From assembly GCA_023387985.1 (NCBI GenBank), contig JAEWHC010000005.1:434001-498000 (forward strand): a DNA stretch of 64,000 nucleotides. The letters are read 5' to 3'. The DNA is from Bacteroidota bacterium. Its GTDB lineage: Bacteria; Bacteroidota; Bacteroidia; Chitinophagales; Chitinophagaceae. This document shows positions 51,801-59,965 of the stretch, piece by piece (position 1 is the first letter of the stretch; the number at the start of each line of letters is the position of its first letter). The notes beneath the pieces are model-generated. The model ran no database searches. It was not told the origin of the DNA and saw only the letters and a list, made by a program, of their open reading frames with translations. The position numbers and the translations under genes were made by a program.

Positions 51801-52048
51801 ATTTTGTTGAAGATGGCTCATACCTCCGCAATAAGAACATGACACTAGGGTATACCATTCCTTCTTCAGTATTTGGACAAAGAATCGAGCGCTTCCGTGT
51901 TTACGTACAGGCAACCAACCTGTTTACCATTACCAATTACTCCGGTTTGGATCCGGAACTCTATGGGAGTCCAATTAACTTTGGAAGAGATGAGGGTATG
52001 TATCCCAATCCTAAGCAATACCTGTTTGGTGTAAACGTAACTTTCTAA
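48803..52048 (+). CDS. SusC/RagA TonB-dependent transporter (second pair)
   Basis: From ATG 48803 this is a 1081-residue outer-membrane transporter. It has a signal peptide ending IAQ, a carboxypeptidase-like regulatory domain (about 34-110), the VVVVGYGTQRRGDLSG segment, and a plug domain with LKDAGAASIYGSRASNGII. A barrel follows, ending FGVNVTF with the terminal Phe favoured by the barrel assembly machine. Unlike the SusC at 11.9-15.4 kb it has no STN domain, so it should not signal through a FecR protein. The SusD partner follows 21 bases later. An ATG at 48770 is possible but adds residues before the signal. Substrate unknown. Confidence 0.93.
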   Translation: MKKRQSMMGRIGVISSLLALFLCIAQAGIAQKIARGTVKDEKGVPVVAATIEVQGTNIRELTGTDGSFTITVPNDRTSIIITSVGYEAREIPVGQGGNFEIVMRQTTSNLNEVVVVGYGTQRRGDLSGSIAVVDIKEMKKQPASNAAEQLQGQASGVTVIGSGSPGQAPRVTIRGVNSFGNNNPLYIVDGVPTQNIAFINPSDISSMSVLKDAGAASIYGSRASNGIIIVTTKKGSGKVKVTYDGTTGVQMPLSGNVWNTLNPQEMAELKWMALKNTADRTGIPFTPNDALYGQGASPVLPDYLFPTGAKEGSPEVDPSRYFVIPEYTSVADYNKFYRITKANKSGTNWFDEITDPAPYNNHGINVTSGNENGNFLFGVNYLNNQGTVNYTYMKRYSLRMNSQYNITPRLRVGENLMYSLTDNPRIGLQEEGNWIGYAYRMQPIIPVYDIMGNFGGTYGGQVGNAWNSVALQYRSRNNRGLTDNLFGNVFAEVDILRDLTFRTTFGGERYSYEGNSFSYPSYENAEDNKNNGYNLWAGSGYNWTWSNILTYTKVFDKHNLKLMAGTEAYESNWRENGGRTEGYFSFNPNFTTLSTGSANPTNYSSKGFDALNSYFGRVDYSFAGKYILSGTVRHDGTSKLLTYRWGTFPAFSAAWRISEESFMENTNLFQDLKIRGSWGIRGNVFNVSGDNAYATFVAARNSTYYDISGTSNSSVEGFRQGRIANPDAKWENDIDWNIGFDATLRGGVFSISADYFQKNIKDLLFTPTYPGTVGQATPPAVNIGSMSNKGVDIQFNARPQITNDFRLDISGTFTTYKNEIIKIAPPQTYFTTGGTRTGDVVRNMVGYPVSTFYGYKIVGFWNSQAEIDAANEQARKVTGNATAVYQNEAAVGRFRYDDKGAGIVTPDSRQIIGDPNPDFTYGLNLGFTYKNFDFSTFFYGVAGADIYNQVKWWTDFYPSFNGGKSKTALYDSWTPTNQNAKVAIQENSSSFSSGNVVNSYFVEDGSYLRNKNMTLGYTIPSSVFGQRIERFRVYVQATNLFTITNYSGLDPELYGSPINFGRDEGMYPNPKQYLFGVNVTF

Positions 52049-52068
52049 TCAATTCAATTTATTATAAT

Positions 52069-53832
52069 ATGAAAAAACTATTGAATATACAAACCCTGAT
52101 CATTGCCACTGTGATCATTACAGGCAGCATGATCCTGGTTTCCTGTAAAAAAGGGTTTCTGGACAGGCCGGTGCAGGGTGCACTCAATGAGCAGGTTCTT
52201 GCAAACTCTGCCGGTCTTTACAAATTACTGGTTGGCGCTTATGCGTCATTAGATGGCATCAATATCGGTGGCGGTACATGGGAAACCTCCCCCGACAACT
52301 GGATCTATGGTTCTGTAGCGGGTGGGGATGCGCACAAAGGAAGTGATGCGAGTGATCAGCCGCCCATCAATACCATTGCCAACTGGACACTGGACCCGAG
52401 CAATGGTTTCATGAACAGCCATTGGAATGGACGCTTTGAACAAATTTCCCGTGCCAATGCGGTTTTGAGGATCCTGCCAAAAGCCGAAGGCCTGACAGAT
52501 TCCGAGAAAAAAGCATTTGAAGGTGAAGCGCGTTTTCTACGTGGATTGGGCTATTTCGAAGTGAAAAAAATGTTCAACAAAGTGCCCTGGATCGACGAAA
52601 CAACCACGGAATACAAACAGCCCAATACGGCCGACATTTGGCCAAATATTGAAGCTGATTTCAAATTTGCCTATGATAACCTGAACGGTACCGCACCTTC
52701 AATTGGTCGTGCCAACAAATGGGCCGCAGGCGCCATGCTCGGAAAAACGCTCTTATACCAGAAAAAGTATGGTGAAGCAAAAGCTGTTTTCACCGATGTG
52801 ATAAACAACGGTACAAACAGCGCCGGTGTGAAATATGATCTTAATGCGCGTTTTGAAGACAATTTCGATCCGGCAACCAAAAACAATAAGGAAACCGTTT
52901 TCCAGGTTCAGATGTCAGTGAATGATGGTGCAGGTGATATCAACAATGCGTATAAAGGCGCTATGCTGAACTTCCCTTATGGCGGACCATTCGGTTGTTG
53001 CGGGTTCTATCAGCCTACGATTGATCTGGCTAACTCCTATCGCACAGATGCCAGCGGCCTTCCATATCTCGATAACTACAATGATGTTATTGTAACCCAT
53101 GACCTGGGTGTTAAATCCACCGATCCGTTTACGCCGTATAGTGGAACACTCGACCCACGCATCGACTGGACAATTGGACGCAGGGGCTTGCCATATAAAG
53201 ACTGGGGTTACCATCCCGGTCAATCCTGGATACGCGACCAGAACAATGCCGGTCCATACTCTCCATTGAAAAACGTATTCTGGAAAGTGACTTCAGATAA
53301 GTATTGGGATAAATCATCCTGGGCACCCGGATCTGCTATTAACGTTAACATCATCCGTTTTGCTGATGTATTGTTGCTGGCTGCTGAAGCTGAAGCTCAA
53401 ACCGATGGCCTGGCAAAAGCCTTGGAATATGTAAACCGCGTACGAAATCGTGCAGGCACTCCTCAAACTGTGGTATATAAATATCTGGATGCCAGCCAGC
53501 CCGAAAAAGGATTCTCCGCTACACCGGCTGCTAATTACCTGGTGAAGCCTTATGCTTCATTTGCAAATAAGGATTTTGCGTTGAAAGCCATCTATTTCGA
53601 AAGGAAACTGGAACTGGCCATGGAAGGCCACCGCTTCTTTGACATTTCCCGCTGGGGAATTGCCGGACAGGTGATGAATGCCTTTTATGCCTTTGAAAAA
53701 CGTTTTACTTCAGATATTGCTGAAGGCAAATTCACTACCGGAAAAAATGAGTACTTCCCGATTCCGCTGACTCAAATTGACCTGAGCGCTATTGACGGAA
53801 CACCAACCTTAACTCAAAATCCGGGCTACTAA
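52069..53832 (+). CDS. SusD/RagB nutrient-binding lipoprotein (second pair)
   Basis: This 587-residue lipoprotein has lipobox LVSCKK. The helical SusD core includes EGEARFLRGLGYFEVKKMF and the late motif RKLELAMEGHRFFDISRWG, and the protein ends YFPIPLTQIDLS... PTLTQNPGY. It pairs with the upstream SusC to bind an imported substrate. No glycosidase, peptidase, sensor or sigma gene accompanies the pair, so glycan, peptide or another ligand are all possible. It is followed by an intrinsic terminator. Confidence 0.93.
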   Translation: MKKLLNIQTLIIATVIITGSMILVSCKKGFLDRPVQGALNEQVLANSAGLYKLLVGAYASLDGINIGGGTWETSPDNWIYGSVAGGDAHKGSDASDQPPINTIANWTLDPSNGFMNSHWNGRFEQISRANAVLRILPKAEGLTDSEKKAFEGEARFLRGLGYFEVKKMFNKVPWIDETTTEYKQPNTADIWPNIEADFKFAYDNLNGTAPSIGRANKWAAGAMLGKTLLYQKKYGEAKAVFTDVINNGTNSAGVKYDLNARFEDNFDPATKNNKETVFQVQMSVNDGAGDINNAYKGAMLNFPYGGPFGCCGFYQPTIDLANSYRTDASGLPYLDNYNDVIVTHDLGVKSTDPFTPYSGTLDPRIDWTIGRRGLPYKDWGYHPGQSWIRDQNNAGPYSPLKNVFWKVTSDKYWDKSSWAPGSAINVNIIRFADVLLLAAEAEAQTDGLAKALEYVNRVRNRAGTPQTVVYKYLDASQPEKGFSATPAANYLVKPYASFANKDFALKAIYFERKLELAMEGHRFFDISRWGIAGQVMNAFYAFEKRFTSDIAEGKFTTGKNEYFPIPLTQIDLSAIDGTPTLTQNPGY

Positions 53833-53856
53833 GCCCTTCAAACTAAACTGGTTTTT

Positions 53857-53886
53857 AAAGGTCGCCTTTCGGGCGGCCTTTTTTTC
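53857..53886 (+). terminator. Intrinsic terminator after the susCD pair
   Basis: AAAGGTCGCC (53857-53866) pairs with GGCGGCCTTT (53872-53881) around TTTCG with one G-T pair, and is followed by a T-run on plus. Confidence 0.85.
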
Positions 53887-53937
53887 TGTATGACCGGACG
53901 GTCAAATAAAAAGCTGGCATTCATAAGTCACAATGCA

Positions 53938-53962
53938 ACAAAAAACCGGCGCAGGCCGGTTT
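53938..53962 (-). terminator. Intrinsic terminator after atpH (minus strand)
   Basis: AAACCGGC (53943-53950) and GCCGGTTT (53955-53962) form an 8-bp stem with loop GCAG. On minus the stem runs into a T-run (six T, then GTTG). It closes the atpB-E-F-H unit about 25 bases after atpH. Confidence 0.8.
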
Positions 53963-53986
53963 AAGTTTGTATCGATACGATGGTTG

Positions 53987-54553
53987 TTATCGTACCCTGT
54001 ATATATAATCGTTGTTGAGGAATTGGCGCCTTACATCGCGCAGTTCGGTTGTGATCGAGGTATCCAGCCGTTTATTGTCATATTCCATGATGAATCCGCC
54101 AATGATGGATTCATCCACCACTTCTTCGAGATCGATTAACGGAATGCCTGTATCGGTCTTCAGCTTGTTAACCAGGATGGTCCGGAGTTCATCACTGATG
54201 GGTGAAGCCGTGGTAATCCTAACTTTATGTATGCCTTTGAGGGTGTTGTATTGCGTAATAAATTCATTCAGGATTTCGGGCAGCCCGTTTTCGCGGCCTT
54301 TTACGGCAAGCAAACGCATAAATTTTTGGGTAATGTCCGAAACCTTCCCTTTACCAATCTCCCGGAGAATCGAAATCTTTTTGTCAGATTTAATGATCGG
54401 GCTTCTTAGCACATTGCCCAACAGCGGACTAACTTTCAAAGCGGCAGCCAGAAAATCAACATCTTGTTTTACGATTTCCAACTGGTTGGTCTCCAGTGCA
54501 ATATCAATAAGGCTCTTGGCGTATCTCCCAGCTATCCGTGAATTAATGACCAT
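53987..54553 (-). CDS. atpH: ATP synthase subunit delta
   Basis: From ATG 54553 this is a 188-residue delta (OSCP) subunit, which links the F1 head to the peripheral stalk. It starts SRIAGRYAKSLIDIALET and has the later family stretch NTLKGIHKVRITTASPISDELR and the ending GGFIMEYDNKRLDTSITTELRDVRRQF. A TTG at 54574 directly after atpF would add seven residues and is less likely. It is the last gene of the unit; a terminator follows and no atpA or atpG is present downstream. Confidence 0.93.
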   Translation of the reverse strand: MVINSRIAGRYAKSLIDIALETNQLEIVKQDVDFLAAALKVSPLLGNVLRSPIIKSDKKISILREIGKGKVSDITQKFMRLLAVKGRENGLPEILNEFITQYNTLKGIHKVRITTASPISDELRTILVNKLKTDTGIPLIDLEEVVDESIIGGFIMEYDNKRLDTSITTELRDVRRQFLNNDYIYRVR

Positions 54554-54574
54554 TACTACTTTTTTTTTAATCAA

Positions 54575-55069
54575 TTATTGCAGGTTCACTCCCTGGCTCA
54601 ATTGCTTTATATAGGCTTCCTGATCGCCCCGGTTATTCAATTCGCGGCGCAACACTTTTTCAGCAACTTCTGTCACCATCATGCCCACCTGGTTTTTAAC
54701 CTCGATCACTGCAGCCATCTTTTGGTTGTTGATGGCAATTTGTGATTCGGCAATAATTTTATTGGCTTCCCGCTTCGCCTGGTCCTTCGCCTCGTTGATC
54801 ATTTTATCCCGCGTTTCTTTGGCTTCTTTCAGCATTTGAGCTCTTTCTTCGCGGGCTTTAGCCATTAGGGCTTCGTTTTCATTTTTCAGTTGGGCCATTT
54901 CAGCCTTTATGCGATCGGCGGTTGCAATGCTGTCTGCAATTTTGTGCTCACGTTCATCCAGCATGTTCAATATGGGTTTCCACGCAAATTTTCTGAGCAG
55001 AAGCAAAATGATCAGGAAAACAATGAATGTCCATATGATCAGGCCTATTCCGGGTTGTAACAGTTCCAT
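54575..55069 (-). CDS. atpF: ATP synthase subunit b
   Basis: This 164-residue subunit has an N-terminal membrane helix (about 6-26, IGLIIWTFIVFLIILLLLRKF) followed by the typical WKPILNMLDEREHKIADSI and a long charged coiled coil (about 45-140). This dimeric stalk holds F1 against rotation. About 20 bases separate it from atpH and 110 bases from atpE upstream. Confidence 0.95.
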   Translation of the reverse strand: MELLQPGIGLIIWTFIVFLIILLLLRKFAWKPILNMLDEREHKIADSIATADRIKAEMAQLKNENEALMAKAREERAQMLKEAKETRDKMINEAKDQAKREANKIIAESQIAINNQKMAAVIEVKNQVGMMVTEVAEKVLRRELNNRGDQEAYIKQLSQGVNLQ

Positions 55070-55180
55070 ATGCTATTTATATATGGTTTATGGTATAGAG
55101 TTCAATTTGTTTGCGGGAAGAAACTGCATCCGCCGCCCTGTGCTTGGGATGCAGCTTCACGCTTTTTTGGATCTTCGTGA

Positions 55181-55429
55181 TCAGGCTTTAAATACAGCCA
55201 GCAGACCGGCAACGGCAGCAAGAAGGGCAACGCCCTCAACGAAAGCTGCAGTCAGGATCATCGCACCACGAATGTCGTTAGCGGCTTCTGGCTGACGAGC
55301 GATTGACTCAGTCGCACCTTTACCAATGAGGCCAATGCCAATACCGGCGCCAATAGCGGCCAGACCGGCACCAATGGCGCCTCCCAGGTGGCTCATGCTA
55401 ACATCCAACAGTGTGTTCAACAATTGCAT
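55181..55429 (-). CDS. atpE: ATP synthase subunit c
   Basis: This 82-residue protein is a two-helix hairpin that forms the rotor ring. The first helix is glycine-rich (GAIGAGLAAIGAGIGIGLIG), the polar loop has the family Arg-Gln-Pro (ARQPEA), and the second helix carries the ion-binding Glu in AAFVEGVALLA. There is no Gln in helix 1 and no Ser/Thr after the Glu, the residues used by Na+-binding rings, so the ring should carry protons. Confidence 0.96.
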   Translation of the reverse strand: MQLLNTLLDVSMSHLGGAIGAGLAAIGAGIGIGLIGKGATESIARQPEAANDIRGAMILTAAFVEGVALLAAVAGLLAVFKA

Positions 55430-55469
55430 AGTTGATGTTTTTTTGGTTAATAAAAATCTTTATATCTCT

Positions 55470-56618
55470 TTAATGTGCTTGATGTTTTCCGTCTTCATGA
55501 TGACCTTCATGCTCGAAAGCTTGCCCAATGAATACTGCAGTAAGGTTCGTAAAAATATAAGCCTGAATGAAAATCACCAGGATTTTGATGGCGAATATGA
55601 AAACCGCAAGCAAAATAAAAATCGGGCTTGTACCAAATCCCAAGGCTGTATTCATTGCACCAAATATGAAAATGAGCAATACGAAGCTCAAAATGATCAC
55701 GTGACCGGAAACCATGTTCGCAAACAAACGGATCATTAAGGCAAATGGCTTGGTGATGATTCCCATCAGTTCCACAGGCAACATCATCAGTTTGACGGGT
55801 ATGGGCACACCGGGAAACCAGAAAACATGTCCCCAGAAGCCTTTGTTTGTGCTAAACAAAATCACAACCAGGCTGATCAAAGCAAGAACGCCTGTAAATG
55901 CGAGATTACCGGTGGGATTTGCCGCACCCGGAAGCATGCCGATTAGGGCGTTGATCAGGATAAAAAAGAATACGCTCAGCAGCAAGGGCATGTAGGTCTT
56001 CCAGCGCTTACCGAGTGCAGGCTTGGCCACATCATCGCGGATGAAGGTGATGACCGGCTCTACCCAGCCCTGAATTCCGCTTGGCGCTTTGTCCGGGCCT
56101 TCACGTTTGTATTTATTGGCTATACTTACCATCAGGATCACCAGTAAAATGCTGGCAACAATCATTTGGGTCGCATTTTTGGTCAGGCTCAGGTCAACAA
56201 CCGATACATCAGTACGGGGCATTTTGTTTTCATCCACCGCAACTATGGTATTCAGCAAATATTTATTGGGATCGCCGCCGGAGGCCTTTACCCGATCTTT
56301 CATGTCGTGGTTTACGATCATGAAACCTTCATGCGCGTCGGTTCCGTGGTGGAACTTGCTGCTCATAAATGTATGCAACTTGCCCTCTGACCACAAAATA
56401 ATGGGCAACGGAAGGGTAAAATGCTTATTCCCTAAAGTGGCAAAATGAAATTCATGAGCATCAATAATATGGTCCAGGACTACTTTACCCGGATCAAGTT
56501 TAACCTCAGTTTCCTCTTCCTGTGCTGCTGTTTCCCCTGCATGCTCCTGAGCATGGGTTAAACCGGCAGGCAAAGAAAAAATGATGAGAAGAGCAAGAAT
56601 TATTTTCAAACGACGCAT
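55470..56618 (-). CDS. atpB: ATP synthase subunit a
   Basis: From ATG 56618 this is a 382-residue subunit. It has a signal-like N-terminus ending THAQ, then a long polar region (about 25-155) seen in Bacteroidota members, and then the conserved membrane domain with five or six helices. The essential Arg of the proton channel is in PFALMIRLFANMVSGH. The tail is rich in His, Glu and Lys. A -7 element that starts transcription about 15 bases before the chosen ATG rules out a longer frame. It leads the unit atpB-E-F-H; no atpI is beside it. Confidence 0.94.
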   Translation of the reverse strand: MRRLKIILALLIIFSLPAGLTHAQEHAGETAAQEEETEVKLDPGKVVLDHIIDAHEFHFATLGNKHFTLPLPIILWSEGKLHTFMSSKFHHGTDAHEGFMIVNHDMKDRVKASGGDPNKYLLNTIVAVDENKMPRTDVSVVDLSLTKNATQMIVASILLVILMVSIANKYKREGPDKAPSGIQGWVEPVITFIRDDVAKPALGKRWKTYMPLLLSVFFFILINALIGMLPGAANPTGNLAFTGVLALISLVVILFSTNKGFWGHVFWFPGVPIPVKLMMLPVELMGIITKPFALMIRLFANMVSGHVIILSFVLLIFIFGAMNTALGFGTSPIFILLAVFIFAIKILVIFIQAYIFTNLTAVFIGQAFEHEGHHEDGKHQAH

Positions 56619-56639
56619 ACCAGTCCCAAAATTTGGCTG

Positions 56640-56647
56640 CAAAGGTA
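56640..56647 (-). promoter_or_regulatory. -7 element of the atpBEFH unit
   Basis: On minus this reads TACCTTTG, an exact TAnnTTTG. Transcription would start near 56633, about 15 bases before the atpB ATG at 56618. No clear -33 element. Confidence 0.5.
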
Positions 56648-56941
56648 AGGAGGAACGAGGATATTAATTGGAGAATTGGATTTTTATTTAAGCAAAAGCC
56701 AACGTGTACAAGGGTAAATGCCAGGAGTCAGCTTGTACCATCGAGAAAAATTTAATTTTGAGCTAAACACCTGGTTTGATTCACACCACGCTCAAATGTT
56801 TGTAAATTAGGTCAACAAACAGATTTGTTCATATGCAGATTCTACTGTTTCGCAACCCTTCTTTTCCTGAACCTTTGTTTTTTTTTGGCCTATAAGTAGG
56901 AATGATTCTTCATCTTTAAATACCTCATACCGGATACGCAC
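56648..56941. other. Intergenic region without a supported gene
   Basis: AT-rich spacer between the atp promoter and the stop of the 163-residue gene, both on minus. I see no ORF, RNA fold or terminator I can support; a run of nine T near 56877 has no stem beside it in the right orientation. Confidence 0.4.
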
Positions 56942-57433
56942 CTAATTCCCTCTTCCCTGTCCCCGGTTGCCCTGTGAACGGGGTGGTGGGCCTTTACGTT
57001 CAGCCGGCGGGCCCACGCGCTTTTCTGGTCCCATACCTTTTCCCTGGTTTGGGCCACCTCTACGCTGCAATTCATTGCGGAGCATTTCGCCCCAGTTGCG
57101 TTCGGCATTCAGCAAACGGTTGAATTTGGCCGGGCCAACCGCATCCACAAATTCCTGACGGTATTTGTTTCTCAACTGCACCATTTCTTTATTGTAATTG
57201 TTGCTGCTGAGCTCTCCGGAACGTTGTTTGCGCACTACTGCCTGTAAATCACTTTGATAATTATTGTACACCGGCCAGAATTTCTGCGCTTCCTCCGGCG
57301 ATAGTTCCAGTTGCTTTGTAAAAAAAGCAATCCGCAAAGCTTCCAGCTTTTCCTGCTTTTCATTGTTGCTTTTCTGCGCATGCAATTGCAGGCTCAGCAA
57401 ACCCATGAGCAGTATGGTGAAAATTCGTTTCAA
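56942..57433 (-). CDS. Periplasmic LTxxQ/Spy-like protein
   Basis: This 163-residue exported protein has a signal peptide ending LHAQ (about residue 20). A helical region (about 25-120) carries LELSPEEAQKFWPVYNNYQSDL, similar in layout to LTxxQ-type periplasmic proteins such as Spy and CpxP. The last 40 residues are low-complexity, rich in Gly, Pro, Arg and Lys. It follows a sigma/anti-sigma-like pair in the same direction, 23 bases after the putative anti-sigma gene. A role in sensing envelope stress is inferred from this context. Confidence 0.6.
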   Translation of the reverse strand: MKRIFTILLMGLLSLQLHAQKSNNEKQEKLEALRIAFFTKQLELSPEEAQKFWPVYNNYQSDLQAVVRKQRSGELSSNNYNKEMVQLRNKYRQEFVDAVGPAKFNRLLNAERNWGEMLRNELQRRGGPNQGKGMGPEKRVGPPAERKGPPPRSQGNRGQGRGN

Positions 57434-57456
57434 GCTTTAATGTTTTAAAGGATCGA

Positions 57457-58074
57457 TCATCCTCCGTTTAAAAATGCGATTTTTTCCAGGTCTTTTTGGA
57501 TGTCTTCCAGGCTATATCCTTCAAGCGAAGGCAATTCGGCCGATTTGTCCATCACATAATTCGGGATTGTCTGAAATTCCTCACCGGTATTCCGGTGTTC
57601 TGCGGTTTGTTCCAGCAATTCCAGCTCTGTAAGCATAATTGCATCAGGTACCCAGTTGGTTTGAGTTTGAGTGATTGCCGGGGCAGTGCCGGTCAAATTA
57701 TTTTGAGGTAAGAATTTCCAAATAGAAAAAACCCCGGCAAGCAACAAAACCGATGCGGCGATTTGCATCCATTTTTGGTTCCACAACGAAAGAATCCGGG
57801 CAGGTTCTCCAATTTTTTCTTTCTGCTGCACCGGGGTTCCGTCGTGTGGCTGTTGCAATTTTAACATCAGTCTGTCCGCAAAGTCTTCAAAATAATGCTG
57901 AGGTACTTTTCCGGACTCAGCACTGCCATCAGCTTTACGGATGACCTGCGATGCCAAAACCGACGGGGCCTCGAAATACGATTCCGGCACCGAAAAAGGC
58001 ATGTAGGCCGGCAAATCAACCAGCCCGGGAGCATTTTCCCTCAGTTCTTTTTCAATTTCCGGATGCTTTTTCAT
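57457..58074 (-). CDS. Putative anti-sigma factor with one membrane helix
   Basis: This 205-residue protein has a cytoplasmic N-terminal half (about 1-100) with YMPFSVPESYFEA, a pattern I have seen in Bacteroidota anti-sigma-like proteins. A single membrane helix follows (about 104-125, MQIAASVLLLAGVFSIWKFL), then a periplasmic acidic C-terminal part ending with a helix (EGYSLEDIQKDLEKIAFLNGG). No zinc-binding anti-sigma motif is visible. It sits directly after an ECF sigma gene, which is the main reason for the call. Confidence 0.55.
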   Translation of the reverse strand: MKKHPEIEKELRENAPGLVDLPAYMPFSVPESYFEAPSVLASQVIRKADGSAESGKVPQHYFEDFADRLMLKLQQPHDGTPVQQKEKIGEPARILSLWNQKWMQIAASVLLLAGVFSIWKFLPQNNLTGTAPAITQTQTNWVPDAIMLTELELLEQTAEHRNTGEEFQTIPNYVMDKSAELPSLEGYSLEDIQKDLEKIAFLNGG

Positions 58075-58136
58075 AACGTGTATATGACCCTGTTTGGATG
58101 TGTAGGTTTAACGCATTAACAAATTTTTCCCCGTTT

Positions 58137-58688
58137 TTAAGACTCACGCAAAATGTATTCCTCCACTTTTTTGGCTGCATGATGGTAACTCGCTTTCAGG
58201 GCCCCAACAGAAGTTTCCAATACCTTGCTCATTTCCTCATAAGGCATTTCATCGTAATAGCGCAGGTTGAATACCAGTTTTTGTTTTTCCGGCAATTGGT
58301 TTATTGCCAACTGTAGTTTCCATTCCAGTTTGGCAGCATCAAAATGCTCATCCGCTTTCAGCTTGTTTTCAAGCATCACCTGTTCTTCCTCCGATACGGA
58401 CAGGCCGGTATGCTTTTTCTGTTGTTTCAGAAAGCTGAGACTTTCATTGGTGGCAATGCGGTAAAGCCAGGTGTAGAGGTTGCTGTCTTCACGGAAATTT
58501 TCCAGACCTTTCCATGTCTTGATAAAAACGTTCTGCAGCACATCATCCGCGTCATCATGTACCACCACCATACGCCGGATATGCCAATAGAGGCGTTGCT
58601 GGTATTTTTTCACCAGTTCTGTAAAGCCGGCATCCCGCGTGGCCGGGTTGCGGTATTTTTCTAATATGATGGAATCTTCCATGGACAT
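58137..58688 (-). CDS. ECF RNA polymerase sigma factor
   Basis: This sigma-70 family factor of about 183 residues has region 2 (FTELVKKYQQRLYWHIRRM then DDADDVLQNVFIKTWKGL, and NLYTWLYRIATNESLSFL) and region 4 (LPEKQKLVFNLRYYDEMPYE, then EMSKVLETSVGALKASYHHA). The start may be ATG 58688 or 58682; longer frames run into the transketolase gene. It lies about 60 bases after that gene and heads a trio with the putative anti-sigma and the LTxxQ-like genes. This is distinct from the FecI-type factor of the mannan locus, since no SusC with STN domain is attached. Confidence 0.9.
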   Translation of the reverse strand: MSMEDSIILEKYRNPATRDAGFTELVKKYQQRLYWHIRRMVVVHDDADDVLQNVFIKTWKGLENFREDSNLYTWLYRIATNESLSFLKQQKKHTGLSVSEEEQVMLENKLKADEHFDAAKLEWKLQLAINQLPEKQKLVFNLRYYDEMPYEEMSKVLETSVGALKASYHHAAKKVEEYILRES

Positions 58689-58750
58689 GCGCAGGGTAAA
58701 TGACCGCAATTTCCCGGATGGGTTTAACTCGGAAGGGATTACCGGATGGT

Positions 58751-59719
58751 TTATTTCTTTCTTGTAAGTGCTTTTTTGCAAGCCGCTACAATATGTTCAG
58801 CGTCAAGTCCGTATTTTTTCAGCAGGTCCAGTGGTTTTCCGCTTTCGCCAAATGTATCCTGCGTACCCACAAATTCAACCGGAGCCGGATGGTTTTGCGC
58901 GATTACATGGGCCACCGCTTCACCCATTCCGCCCCACACATTGTGTTCTTCCGCAGTAACGGCGCATCCGGTTTTGGAAATGCTGTTTATTATGGCATCT
59001 TCATCTAAAGGTTTAATGGTATGCAGGTTGATCACTTCGGCCGAAATGCCTTCTTTTTCCAATGCACGCGCCGCTTCAATGGCGATCCAAACCATATGGC
59101 CGCAGGCAAAAAGGCTCAGATCACTTCCTTCCGCCAGCACCTGTGCTTTTCCGATGACAAAGTCATCCCCATTTCTGCTGGTGAAATTGGGCCATTTGGG
59201 GCGGCCAAAACGCAGGTAAACCGGCCCGTCAACTTCGGCGATCTTCTTAGTGGCGATCTTTGTCTGGTTAAAATCCGCAGGCACCACCACGGTCATGCCC
59301 GGCAGCATCCGCATCAATCCAATGTCTTCGAGTATTTGGTGCGTGGCGCCGTCTTCCCCAAGGGTGAGGCCGGCATGGCTGGCGCAGAGTTTTACATTTT
59401 TGCCGCTGTAGGCCACGCTTTGCCGGATCTGGTCATAAACCCTTCCGGTGCTGAAATTGGCGAAAGTGGTGGTATAAGGAATATAGCCGCCAATGGTGAG
59501 CCCTGCGGCCATACCAACCATGTTGGCCTCCGCGATGCCCACCTGGAAGAAGCGATCCGGGAAATCTTTGATGTATGGCCCAAGTTTTAGCGATCCCGCC
59601 AAATCGGCGGTAAGCGCCACAACTTTCGGGTTTTCTTTGGCCAGTTCATAAATGCCTTCACCAAAACCTGCCCTGGTTTCCTGTTCATCCTGTACAACAA
59701 TATCCGAAAGTTTCGCCAT
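58751..59719 (-). CDS. Transketolase C-terminal half (subunit B)
   Basis: This 322-residue protein holds the pyrimidine-binding and C-terminal domains of transketolase. It starts with DEQETRAGFGEGIYELAKEN and has the activating Glu region VGIAEANMVGMAAGL, the THQILEDIGLMRMLPGM stretch and a final domain ending TFGESGKPLDLLKKYGL. The thiamine-diphosphate-binding N-terminal half is not in this gene or next to it. Such split transketolases function as a complex of two proteins. It works in the non-oxidative pentose phosphate pathway if its partner is made. Confidence 0.9.
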   Translation of the reverse strand: MAKLSDIVVQDEQETRAGFGEGIYELAKENPKVVALTADLAGSLKLGPYIKDFPDRFFQVGIAEANMVGMAAGLTIGGYIPYTTTFANFSTGRVYDQIRQSVAYSGKNVKLCASHAGLTLGEDGATHQILEDIGLMRMLPGMTVVVPADFNQTKIATKKIAEVDGPVYLRFGRPKWPNFTSRNGDDFVIGKAQVLAEGSDLSLFACGHMVWIAIEAARALEKEGISAEVINLHTIKPLDEDAIINSISKTGCAVTAEEHNVWGGMGEAVAHVIAQNHPAPVEFVGTQDTFGESGKPLDLLKKYGLDAEHIVAACKKALTRKK

Positions 59720-59965
59720 TATTTATTTGTAGTTTAATTGGTTGCGAAATTAACTTTTATCGGCTCAAAAGCCAAAAGCGAATTTGGCAAATTGATACCG
59801 TGGTGGCGGAAGAGCAGGACAACATCTGTTTAAAATTTGAAGTGTGAGGCTACTGTGTAAAATGGCTCTACAAATTTCTGTACGCGAAGCCGCCGGGAGG
59901 AAAAAATAGTTGTTTATGCAACTAATTTTTATTTCCTTCGCAGTACATATTTTCAAATTTGCCGT

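Noticed and set aside
56870..56890. T-run near 56877 as a terminator
   Set aside because: No stem-loop precedes it on plus, and no plus-strand gene ends there.
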